NCBI GenBank assembly: GCA_000226015.1
Contig: JH155441.1
Location: 27,213-50,545 of the forward strand
Direction of reading: 5' to 3'
Length of the DNA stretch: 23,333 nucleotides
Origin: Mnemiopsis leidyi
Lineage: Eukaryota > Ctenophora > Tentaculata > Lobata > Bolinopsidae
The notes under the pieces are model-generated. The model saw nothing but the letters and a program-made list of their open reading frames with translations, was not told where the DNA came from and made no database searches. Positions within the stretch are counted from its first letter, which is position 1. Every line of letters begins with the position of its first letter. The translations under genes and the position numbers were made by a program. Shown here piece by piece: positions 1-13,400 of this stretch.

Positions 1-802
<802 letters not shown>

Positions 803-3800
803 GAGTTACAACGGAAATGGTAACCATGGAAACAACCATGTGTACCAGAACCAGAGTCCCGCACGACCCACCTCTGGTTATTACGAGGATGATAGATTCA
901 GCGAGCGGAGCTACGATAGATTTACTGACAGGTCTGTAAACCAAAGTAACCATAGTTTCTAAACTACCCCCATATCACAACAATAGTAACCAAACTGCCC
1001 CCATATCAAAACAAAAGTAACCAAACTGCCCCCATATCAAAACGAAAGTAACCAAATTGCGGCCATACTAAAACAATAGTAACCAAGTAAGTCTAACAAT
1101 GAAAGTATTCAAATTGCAGTCATACTAAAACAATAGTTACCAAGTAAGTGTAACGCTTACACTTCACTGTTACAGGTCGTATCCCAACACAGAAGACAGA
1201 CGTTACAACCGACCTCCCCAACAAAATGTAAGTACAAGTTATCTTTCAAGAACTGAAACTTTTTCTAATATGTTTTATTTTCTCAGTGTGTGTGTCTCAG
1301 CAGTGGCGTAACGTTGCAGGTCTAGCCAATATGGCGCCCCTCGGCGATGAAAATGCGCCCCTAAATGGCGCCCCTGGTGTAAAGGCTTACTGGAAGCAAT
1401 TTGTGAAAAAATGGCCGAAAAATCTAAATAAATAGTGAAGTTATTAAACCAAACACGCGATTTTGCTAGTCGCGCAGTTAATAATGCAAAATTGTCCCAT
1501 ATCTTTATGACGATTTGGCGCCCCCTTATGACGGCGCCCCCCCGGCGTAGCCGGGGTGGCCGGGGCATCGTTACGCCGCTGTGTCTCAGTGTATATGTTT
1601 ACATCGAATTCTCCTAATTCACATCTTCTTCGTAGTGGGATAGTTCCAGAGCATTTCAGAGCAGCCTTTCTTTCCAGTCATGTATTTTTGTAAACGTCTG
1701 TTGAGCTCTGGTTGTTCCATTTCTTCTTCTTACAAATTAGTGTTTGCGTAAAGGATTTGTGGGGCGGATATAGCCGTGGACCGGACTCTGCGGCGGAGGG
1801 CCCCACGGCGGAGGGCCCCTTGGCGGAGTCCTTGTGTGATGTGTACTGCTGTGGACAACAATCAGTTTTTTTCTATATTTGTAATTTTTTCTCCGTCACA
1901 TTAACAATTTAAAGTGTGAATAGATGTGAAATTTCCAATTGATATTTCAAGAAGCTTGCTGTTATTTGATATACTTAAAAACTTGCCACCGTTTGTTAAA
2001 TTTCCTTCATTTTACCACCATCTACTACCGGATCTCATAGCAACTCGAAATTTCCTCTAATTTTCAATTTCCATTTTTTTTTACATTTTTAAGAATTTTC
2101 GTCTATTTTTATTTGAACTTAGACTTAAAATTCTTAAGATGTTGTGCCTAAAATGTGACGTAACAAAAATTCGGTATAAGTGATTGCTTTTCACATTAAT
2201 ATTTACAAGTATTTACTCTACCGTAAACCCGCCTAAACGTGGTTATGTGAGTATATATATGGTAACTCCGCTGTAGCGTCCACCTCTTTCGCCGAAGCGT
2301 CCTCCGCCGCCAAGATTGGAGAGGGATTTAGGACTCCCGCCATGCCGTGCATGTACTTTAACCTTTTCCTCATCTTTCGGCGACTTCGCTGCCTCTAAGC
2401 GTAATTCTTCCTCACTGTTCTGAGAAAAGGTAAAGAAACATTCTGCCACATTTCTGTCCCTCGGATCTATTCTTGGAATATTTATCCACTTTTTTGTTCT
2501 TTTACGAGCAGGTATTGCTCTTAGTAGGACCTTGTTGTCTTTCCTAAGTTTGTCGAGCTCATTTCGTGCTCTTTAAGTTTTTAGTTTAAATTCGGATGAT
2601 TTCTATATTTATAATAAATTTTTGCTATGACTGTCATGCACGCTTGGTTTGGGGAAGTTTTTAACTCGAACTTAGCGTAACGCGCTATTACGCTCCGTGC
2701 AATGTGCGCACGTAAGTTCATGTTATGCTTGATTTGGATCAGAAAAGGAAATGTCATCAAAATTGGCCTGGTGTGTTACTTATAATGACTTTACGACAGA
2801 TCACAGTAATGTTGACAATTGACATCATAGTTAAAACTGTAATCTATGTGTATGAGTGTAATGTATGTGAGGTTATGGTGCTGTGTCTTCCAGTAAACTT
2901 AACCCCCAAATTGAAACTATTCCTTTCCTCAGCGCTACGACACGCCTCCTCCCGCCAAACCGGGCATGGCTTTCCAAATAACATTTGACGAACCTAAATC
3001 TTCTCCGCCAAGACATCCAGGTATGTGGTTGCCAGATTGTACTTGTTGCAGCCAGATTATACTTGTTGTAGTCAGATTGTACTTGTTGTAGTCAGATTGT
3101 ACCTGTTGTAGCCAGATTGTTTATTATTTGAGAGTTCTGCTTGTCAGGTAAGAAGAAGAGAGGGACGCCGCCAAAGTTGGACAACTTTGACAAGAAAAGT
3201 AATGCGTCAGTGACTTCAGAGAGGAGCAGGAAATCTCTAGATTCAAACAGGTCACTACCTCCTCTCTCTTTTTATTATACCCCCCTCCTCCATAGGGACA
3301 TGCCCGACATTCCTTGTTGCTCTACAATCCTTGTTGTTATCCTAACTGCTGCGACCCATTATTTCTTTAAAAAGTCATAGAATGTCAAGGTGGAATGAGA
3401 AAGATTGAAATTTTCCCAGTGATTTTTACCATCGTGCAAGAAATATTGTTATCACTTCTCATGATAATATTACAGGTCTTCAGAACGTGGTTCAGACAGA
3501 AACTTGGATAAGGTGTCAGATAAAGGTTCAGATAAGGTGTCAGATAAAGGTTCAGATACGAAAATAGACGATATCGAACTGTCCTTGCCTGATGAGGTAA
3601 ATAGTAGTGATTTGATGTAAGTAGACGTAAGTACAATGATCATGTAAGTACACTAAATGTATAAAAGTAAACACTCTTAGATCACGGTGATAACTACACA
3701 TAATAGCTCTCCGCTTCGCCTCAAGTGATAAATGATGTAATGGCTGTAAACAACTATTATTTATCTACCTTTCAGAAACTTCTTAAAGTAAACCTCAAAT

Positions 3801-4475
3801 CTAGGGTGAGAGTTGCTAAAAACTGCAGCTATAATTCGTACATATACGTACTGTAAATACGTACTGTAAATACGTACTGTACGTACTGTAAATACGTAGT
3901 GTATATTATACACAGTGCACTTACGTATTTCCACTGCTGCCCTTTGAAAGAAGTCAGGAATTTTACGTTCGAAGGTCTGACTTCTCGCCTTCCCCTAGCA
4001 TAATAATTGTTAAATTATTTTATGCACTCTTTATGTTTAGGGTCGGGTCTTGCTTTATGTAATTAACTTGTGAGATTCACCGTTTTCTTGCTTTTTTCTA
4101 TTTATATTCAAAACTTTCGCTTTCAGCCTAGCAACGAAGAAGTAAAATGTAACGATGAAGTAAAGAGTAACGATGAAGTAAAGAGTAGGAATGATGAAGA
4201 AGAGTCTACATCATCGTAAGTTGGTAGACTCTAAAGTTGTTTAGTACCAGGCAGACTCTAGATTTTTTATTTGAGCGACTCCGGCTCAACTTTTCCAGTG
4301 TAAGGACTGAGGGATTATATATGAATCTATCATTATATAACTTCCGTACAGTATGTCGAGTCTGATTAGTGTTTCCTTGTATTGTTTAGTTTATAAATCT
4401 TAAACTTAAGGTTAAATCTCAAATTTTAGGGGAAGTCAAGCAGATGTTCACACGGAGGATCCTGCTATCAAAAAG
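803..4475 (+). CDS. N-terminal exons 1-7: charged, disordered region
   Basis: Exons 803-931, 1176-1227, 2933-3020, 3148-3250, 3476-3596, 4127-4215 and 4430-4475 encode about 209 residues with no globular domain. Exons 1-2 are rich in Asn, Tyr, Asp and Arg. Exon 3 (2933-3020) contains the hydrophobic patch MAFQITFDEP followed by Pro and basic residues. Exon 4 is basic (GKKKRGTPPK) and Ser-rich. Exon 5 carries a DNA-level tandem duplication giving repeated VSDKGSD. Exon 6 carries three related copies of a CNDEVKS-like unit. The compositional bias and short repeats suggest an unstructured, possibly phosphorylated region. The acceptor at 801-802 gives phase 2, so at least one upstream exon is missing. 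Confidence 0.82.
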
Positions 4476-7400
4476 GTTAATGGTAACCCCAAGATATATT
4501 TTATCTCATATCTTAATAAAGTTAATCACTTTTTTACGATTTCAATGTATGATCATTACGACCTGAATGATAGATTATCTTCTAGGAACTAACGAAATGG
4601 GCGAACTCCTTGCTTAAGAAGAAGGATTATGTTCCAGTTTTCTCGATACATGACTCAGTGAGGGACGGCAGGACTCTGGCCCAACTTCTCCACAGCATAA
4701 GTAAGGAACTTAAAATCTCAATATTCATGATGTACAGTGTACACATGATAACAATATAGTTGCTTTTACCTGTTATAAATCCCGTAACCGCTCCAAATTT
4801 AAACCCTCCTTCTCTCAACTTTAAATGTAACTTTCAGCTGACGAGAAAGTCTCTGGTTTAACGAAAGATCCAAAACTTCGAGTTGAAATCTTGCCTAACA
4901 TTGATAAATGTTTAGCTTTTTCCAAGGTAATTGAGTTTCTTTAAGTCGAAATCATTTTGACGAATTTCTCATTTTCCCTAAGGTAAGTTAGATAATAAAT
5001 GTAGATAAACTACAGTAAATAGTTTTCCCTAAGGTAAGTTAGATAATAATTGTAGATAAACTACAGTAAATAATTTCATGCTTACAATTTCAGCAACATA
5101 GTCTGCTTGCAGGGGAAACATATTTCCAGGGCAAAGTAAATTATTTGTCCTGTGTTGTAATCACATGTTAATCAACTCATCCTATTACACGTGATCCCGA
5201 TTTCCGTAAAATAATATTGTAAATTTAATAAGTTAACTGTTCAGGTAATTATGCTATTCAACTATATATATAGATATAACTACAACTGTATAATTTGTAT
5301 TGTTATAAATATATATGATATTTATTTTTACAACTGTACATCAAATATTATAATATGTTGTATTATTTCAGCAAAACAACCTCATAGTGGGTGATATCGC
5401 ATCACGTGACATTGTCAAAGGAAACGAGCTGCAAATAACGATACTTTTGGAGCAGCTGAGAGCAGCCCACAAGCGCAAAGTTGAGGTAAATAATTGCACT
5501 TTATTGCACCCTGCCCCAACCTGGCCCGGGTGTAATTGTACCCTGCCCCAACCTAGCCCGGGTGTTATTGTACCCTGCCCCAACCTTGCCCGGGTGTTAT
5601 TGTACCCTGCCCTCGCCCCCACCTAGCCCAGGTGTTATTGAACCCTGCCCCAATTTTATGATACATCTATACACTCGATATGTACTTGTACTATAAATAT
5701 GATCAACATTGTGTATACTGTATTGTGTTCCGATATTTATGTATGTAACACCTTTCTCGCCTACAAATCTTCAAATAAACTTTGCTAATGTTGTAAACTG
5801 GTGATTTATAAAAAATTATTTCAGAGGCCGGCAGTTCCAAAAGACGAAAATAGAGGTTGGTTCTCAAATGGTCCCAATTTGTGACATTGATTTAAGTCTA
5901 TTTTCAGGCAATTATTTAACTTTTTGATGGTTTACATTTGAGGTCAACACTCAACATACTCCAAAGCTTTTAAAATCGAACATCATCTAGGAAAACTTTT
6001 TCCATAACTTCTGAAGTGGCATTATTGAGAAAGTAGTGAATAACCTCAAACTTTGCTTGTACTCTAATGAGGCATCTGAGGTTTTTTTCAGTGTCTGATC
6101 ACCATATAATTGCCCAACTTATGTGCTTTTTGGGGCAAATATTGCGGGTATAACATGAAACTGGGAGTTTTTCGTATCATACTCTTGTCACACCACATAC
6201 CTGACCTAATGCCATCTCTGAAACATTAATAAATAAGATTTTATGTTCGGATTAAGGGTAATTTCCTTTTTGGATAATATGTTTTTATGAAATCAAATGG
6301 CATATTTTGATGATCTCAAATGTGATTGTGATGCTATTTAGTCTTCTTGTTCCACACCCAAAGCAACATTCCCACTCATGGAATTAGCAACTTGAAATTT
6401 TAAGCTCTTATTGAGGATGAATCTTGCAACTGATGATAATGACCGATGGCATTAAAATTTAAAATTTAAATACCCTCCTTTTTCGCTCTTGTTGCACGAT
6501 GACTTAACCTGATGAAGCACTAGTTTTCATGATACCAAATTTTTATGTTTGACCCTCGAATGTTAACAGAAAATGTTTAATATCAGATAACGCAGTGTTG
6601 TTATTTATTCTTGCTCAATCTCCGAATTAACGTTCTATTTAAATGTCTCATTCCACAGATTCCAAGTCAGGACCAAACGTCACCAGTACATCTACTCACA
6701 CATCACCATTTCATCATACAATGCACGAATTCACAGAACTGTTCACCAGTAAACTGGATTGGAACATTTCACAAACATGGCTCAAAAAACTAGGTGACTG
6801 AATAGAGATTCACGGTATTTTCTGGGGGGTTTCCAATTTTAAACCTCATTTCTCCAAATGCATTGCTTCTAGCTTTGTTTTTAGATGCCAATTTGTGTCC
6901 AATGAAAGTATATAACTACCGAGAACTAAGGCAAGACCAATAAATTTTGACAAATGAGGTTTAAAATCATCGAAAATTTGGGACACCTCCCCATTGAAAC
7001 CTTATATTTACGGTAGAAAGTATCAATTTTAAGTTTTTTTAAATCAATAAACTCCCAAATTACCGCTCACTATCTCATGTATATCTATATCTAGTGTCGG
7101 AAGCTGAACTGACGGACGACGAAGCAGTTTTGCCGTTTAGGAGAAACAAGACCGTGGCCGCTCCGCCACGTGCGAAGCGAGCTCATCTGCCAACGAGGTA
7201 TGTGTCGGGGCGGGAATCTGTGTCGGGGCGGGAATCTGTGTCGGGGCGGCGGGATTTTGTGTCGGGGCGACGTGTTGTGTCGGGGCGGGATTTTGTGTTG
7301 GGGCGACGTGTTGTGTTGGGGCGACGTGTTGTGTTGGGGCGACGTGTTGTGTCGGGGCGGCGTTTTTGCGTCGGGGCGACATAGTGTGTCGGGGCGACAT

Positions 7401-10400
7401 AGTGTGTCGGGGCGACGTGTTGTGTTGGGGCAGTGTTGTCTTGGGGCGACGTGTTTAGTCGATGTGACGTTGTTCTTAGCAGAGCGTCAAAGAAGCTCAT
7501 CCCGTGGCTGTGCGGCTCAAAGATTCTAACATGGACCACCTACATGGAATTCCAATGCTCAAAGCTCTGCGACACTCCAACAATAGAAATTAAAACTTCA
7601 AATTTATGTCCTTCTATAAAAGAATGAATTTTGAGACATTGACTCTGACTTTTTGGGCTGCTTCCAACCCCTTTGATTCACCTTGATCGAACTATGTCCA
7701 GTGTAATACAGTACTACTACATATCACGTGTTAACCACGTGTTTGCACTATGTACAGTGTAATACAGTACTACTACATATCACGTGTTAACCACATGTTT
7801 GCAGTGCGGAGGCGGGAGACAAGCCTACAGCCCAGTTAGAGAGAATGCTCCTACACACCCTGAAAGACTTGACTCAGCAGCTGAAAACCAAGATAGACAA
7901 GTCTGCTGTCTATTCACTGTACGTGCATTTTTTTGTAGAATTTCAGTATTTTTTATAATTTCAGGTGCAGATTTTAGAATTTTAGTTTTCAGCTGCAGGT
8001 TCTCCCAATTTTTCTAGTGCAATTTTTGATCTTACTTCTAATATTTGTTATTTTATGAAGCTTGCGAGATCTGTGGTAATGTTGCAAGAAAGATGACTAT
8101 GTTTCACAAACTTAAGTTCCTATTACTCTATTAGTAGTTCATTTCTGAGCTATTCCAACCAGGCACATTAAAGAAGAGCTGGACTCGCTGGCAGGGAACA
8201 ACGCCCCTGAAGATTTTGTAGCGGACTCTATTTCAGTACCACCCCCTCCTGGCTCCGACAACAACGCAATTCCAGACTCGGTTTGTTCTTCTTCTTCTCT
8301 AGTTAGACCTGTTATAAATACCCACATTCCAGTACTGATTTGAACCTTACTTTTTTCTGTATAACTAAGAAATGCGATCTTTTCCAGTAATGAATGTAAA
8401 ATTTTTGTCCACATTTCTTAAAACTTGACTTACTTAGCTTGTTTGACGGCTAGACTGAGATTAATCTAGACGTAGCCTACTCTAAGTTGCTATAAATTTT
8501 AGGGCACTGTACCGGCAATCTCATTGACTGAACTGGTCACTGACAAACAGACTGACAAACATACTGACGAACAAACTGACAAACAGACTGACGAACAGAC
8601 TGACAAACAGACTGACAAACTGACTGACGACTCTAAAACTGACTATGATCTGACCGACCGAAAGACTGAACAAATAATCCTCCATTTCGCTGAAGTATTG
8701 TGTCCGGGTGCTCCCTCTCCGGACGACACGGACCGCTCCATATCCCCCTACATCCAGGAGTCTCCCTTACTTGCACCGCCCTGCTCACGTGACACCTCAT
8801 CAATGCTACCTGGCGTTGTCATGACAACGCCTGTATCCTCGCCAAACCCTGACATATTGCCAAAATTCCGAACACTTCTGCCCCGACTGCACAGCCCCGG
8901 AATAAAGAAGAGAGAGATGAAGATAAAGATAACGCGGAGGGTGGAGAAGACAACTCCTCACAGCTCCCTACCCAGGGCGATGAAACTGTCTGAGTTCGCG
9001 GAGCAGAATCCGGAGGTGATGGAGAAGCTGAGAGACATGGCAGTTCCGGAGATGATGATGGAGCACACTAACGTGACGGTGAGACCCAGGAGGAGAAAAT
9101 CTAGGTCAAAGCGAGGGAGAAAGCCGCCCAGGGAGAAGTTGTGTAGAGTGGAGCAGACTAGAGTCGGAAGTAACAGCGACTCATCTGTACAATTAGATAA
9201 GGGAGATAACGGTCAGATCTCTTCTCTTACCAACGTGACTCCACCTACACCTCACATGACCTCAGCAGATCACATGACCTCAGCAGATCCCCTGAACTCA
9301 GCAGATAACATGACCTCAGCAGACCGCCTGAATTCACCAGACCGCCTGAATTCACCAGATCGCCTGAACTCACCAATTGAAGATCTTCTTGAGAAATATC
9401 ACGCTACTTTTGGTCCTGAACTACCAGTCAATTCCTCTGACAATATTGTTGATCATGAGACAGAGGACTATTTAGAAGAATTGGACGAGATCATACCACG
9501 GGAAAAGTGGCTATGTTGGTTTGTCTGTTCGAGATACGATGTAGATTGGGCTGAAATCGAGACGCTCGCTCACTGGCTACATCGGCTAAAACCTGATTTT
9601 GTCCTGGTTAGACGACTTTACTTTTAGACCTTGACTGACTTGGCTCAATTATCTTTTTATTCATTTTCTTTGAACTTGACATTTTTACCTTTGAATTCGA
9701 ATCGTAGCGCGAACCACAAATCCCTCCTCGTACTGCTAAAATATAGCTAAAATATAGCTACTAAAGTATATTACTAAAATATAGCTACTAAAATATAGCT
9801 ACTATCATTCTTCCTTGGGCACGTGAGTACTGAGTAAATATGCACGTTGGAAATATTCTAAATGTTTTTACTTGCAGGAAATCACAGAAGCTCTGAAAAA
9901 TATGAGATTTCTTGAACGAAAGTTAGCCGAGATTGAAGAGAATTTAGTTTATGTTAGGAACGAAACTATCCCTACGGTAATTATATAGAATTTAGCTTGG
10001 AGGCACTGACTATGAAACCCTGAAATAGAATCTTTAAGTGGCGTAATAGCCATCCTTAGTGGCGTGATAGCCATCTTTAGTGGCGTAATAGCCATAATAA
10101 GTTGTACCCGAACGTGCACGAAATGGTTTCAAACCCCGTCCCAAACCCTTAGGCACTTAAATGTTATTATAGTTCTTATATCATTGTTCTTATATTGGAG
10201 TTAATTTGATAATTATCAACTTTATATTGATTTCTCCGGAACAACTTACATATTCTCATCTTCAGTTGGCGAAAAAAGGTCACGAAAAACCGAAAAAGAA
10301 GAAAAAAGGTACGTTTTGTTAAGGAACTTTTAATTAGCTTTTAAGCCCTTTAAAGAATGGCGATAGGCGATGCTATTAGATATTTTAGCGGTCTTCGAAA

Positions 10401-13400
10401 CCACCCTACTACCGAGAGACATCATGCTACGAAGTATTATACACTAGCTAGTAGCTATAGTATACTTTTGTATACTAGCTGTAGTATACTATTGTATACT
10501 AGCTGTAGTATACTATTGTATACTAGCTATAGTAAACTACCTATTGTATAATAGCTATAGTATAATAGCTATAGTATACTAGCTATAGTATACTCGCTAT
10601 AGTATTCTAGCTATATTATTATAGCTATAGTATACTTGCTATAGTAAAATAGCTATAGTTAACTAGCCATAGTAAACTAGCTATAGTATTCTAGCTGAAA
10701 TTGTAAAGGTACCTGCTGTGTATTTTCATATCAATGTGCTGAATGACATCTTTAGCTATTGGTGGGATAACCGTAACTAACCACAACATACAGTATATAA
10801 TATAATACTATATGATATTATGATTTATGATTTACATGATAATATAATCAAATATATGATTATGTATATTACAACCTCATATATCAATAGGCTTAAAATG
10901 GAGCATATATGCTCTATTTTAAGCCTATTCAGTTATCATTAAATTTGGGAAATTTAGTTCATAGGATGAACACTATCATAAGATATATCATCTTTACTTC
11001 CTTGGAATGAACTCCTCCTTTGGAGTTCTAGTATTGTGTTTGATGCTGTTTATTTTAGGTCGGCTATAAGTTCAGGTACTATCTGCGTGGTAAGATATCG
11101 AAATAAAGGCATGGAAATGTTTATGAAGGAGCACGACTTGTTTATAAAGGAGCACGATTGATCACCTCATTTAACTTTGAAAGCCAGCATTGCTTATAGC
11201 TTTTTATATGTATTCCACAAATCTAGATTTTAATTGTTGAAGAGTGAATTTAAAGTGATTCTTTAGTTTTTAGGGAAGAGAAAAGTTCGATTTAAACTAC
11301 CTAAATCGCTCTGGCTACTCTAATAAGCCCACCGGAAAGGTATATTTGTTTTTGCGAGCGTTTCCGTCATGTTTTGAGTGCATTCTCTGTACTGGTAAAT
11401 CGGTAATGTTCAACCTCAACTAAAACTGTGATGTTTTGAAATTGATTTTCCTGCGTGGAACTTGCAGTGCTTGAATTACTTACTTTCCGAGACTGCTATC
11501 ATCAAAAGCACGCCATCCAATCTTCTTAATCCAAAGAGTAAATTTTAAATTGATTACATCAAATAACATTATTCTATAAATGAATAAATAAACTGAGGCT
11601 TGAAAACCAATTTTGACAAGTACTGAGCAGTATTTAATCATTAGCATTTCATATTCAATATATGATACATTTATACATGATTTAAGCACTGCCTGTGTAG
11701 CATTTAAAACAAAACTATGCAAGGGTATAGGGGTGTCAAACTTAAATTGATCGATTATGAAGCATTTTTCTATCCCGAGCTATTTGCACGAGATTCATTA
11801 CAAACTAAATGCTGCCATAGCTATAAAGTGTGAAAACTCTGAAATAATTGCTAATCACCCAGCTTTTGCTGAGGCTATTTGTTACTGTGTTTGAGTCCAT
11901 GAGAATAGAGCAGTATAGTTGACCTTTGCTATTTACAAAAGCAGTACTGTATAAAGTGCTATTTGCATGGTATATCCAAATTGCTGGCAATTTAAACATT
12001 TTTATGTTGTCCCGGCTTTATTAACATCGGCGTATTTGCACGTGCAGAACCGGCTTAATTCCCATCAGCGTATTTGCAAGTCCAGACACGGCTTTATTTA
12101 CATCGGCGTATTTGCACGTGCAGAACCGGCTTAATTCCCATCAGCGTATTTGCAAGTCCAGACACGGCTTTATTACATCGGCGTNNNNNNNNNNGCTTGA
12201 TTTGCATCAGCGTATTTGCACGTGCAGACACGGCTTGATTTGCATCAGAATATTTTCACGTGCAGACCCGGCTTAATTTACATGAGCGAATTTGCACGTG
12301 CAGACCTGGCTTGATTTAAATCAGCGTATTTGCACGGCAGACCCGGCTTAATTAACATGAGCATATTTGCACGTATAGCACAAGTTTGGTTTATAACAGC
12401 GTATTTGCACGTGCATACCTAGCCACAGTGACAAACCTAAAACCATAAGTGCACGTGAACAACACAAGACACACACATCAGTGAAAGTGCACAGTAATAA
12501 CGACACCCCTATATCTTTGCAGGGGCTGCAAGCATGCTGGGCTGTCTGACTCCCCGAAACCCAACTCCGATAGACGACTGAGGGAAAGGTCACGTGCAGT
12601 GGTCACGTGTCCCGCCTTATCGCTCACGCGTCGTCAAGGAAACCAATGGGTGTCGTCCTGTAACGTAACTCCATACAAAGATGATATGTCAGAACTAAAT
12701 GAATGTGGGGGGTTCGTCAAGTGTGTTTTCAGTTTTTGAATGTGTCTGTGTCAGTGGATTGTAATATTACTAAATACTGAAAATATGTAGATTTGGGAGA
12801 TTGCAAACTGTAATTAAATTTTTTGCTATATAATGGTGCTATTACACTTAATGTATACGCAGTCAAATTTGCGTATATGAACTTGGTGGTTTTTAATTCG
12901 GTAACAGCGGCCATGTGTGCAGTATTAATCGAGATGCAGTGCAGAGTGATTTATATTTTTTACAAGTTATAATTTCTCGTCAATTAGATAATAAATACGG
13001 TAATTACTTTGGTTCTGATTTTTATCCCTTTTTTTAGTTAAGGAGTTCTTCATGATGATAATAAGGAATGAATGATGATGCTTTGATAGTTGCAGGATGA
13101 TTTCCGCTAGTTTAAAGATTTTGTGAATTTAGCCTAAGTAAGCAAAGAAGGCAAAATGGCTCTTCCTTCAGAAACCCATTAAATCTTATCCGTTCAGAAT
13201 AAGAACCACATTCTCCCCACTTGACACCACCTATTTTTATTAATATTCACTTCACTGCTCACCTTTAGCTGAAAACGATAAACACAAGTTTTTTCGAAAT
13301 GTTCTGACCAATACTCTCGTATCCTTGCAATGTTTAAATGTCATAAAAGTTTCTTCAAATAATTTTGACCAAACAATTTTGATCAGAACCGAATTTATGA

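Noticed and set aside
1712-1912. GC-rich plus-strand frame with an acceptor-like ATTAG
   Set aside because: The open frame needs a phase that the flanking exons (ending 1227, resuming 2933 in phase 0) do not provide; direct joining of those exons works.
5368-5626. Open frames continuing past the CH exon at 5485 and on the opposite strand
   Set aside because: The part after 5485 is the 32-bp minisatellite; the consensus donor at 5486 ends the exon.
7094-7539. Several overlapping open frames on both strands with repeated VSGR, APTQH and CRGG units
   Set aside because: They are translations of the GC-rich minisatellite after the exon ending at 7197; open frames on both strands at once show repeat bias, not coding.
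8139-8414. Minus-strand frame of 91 codons
   Set aside because: It is the complement of exon 16 (8163-8280), which fits the plus-strand gene in phase and composition.
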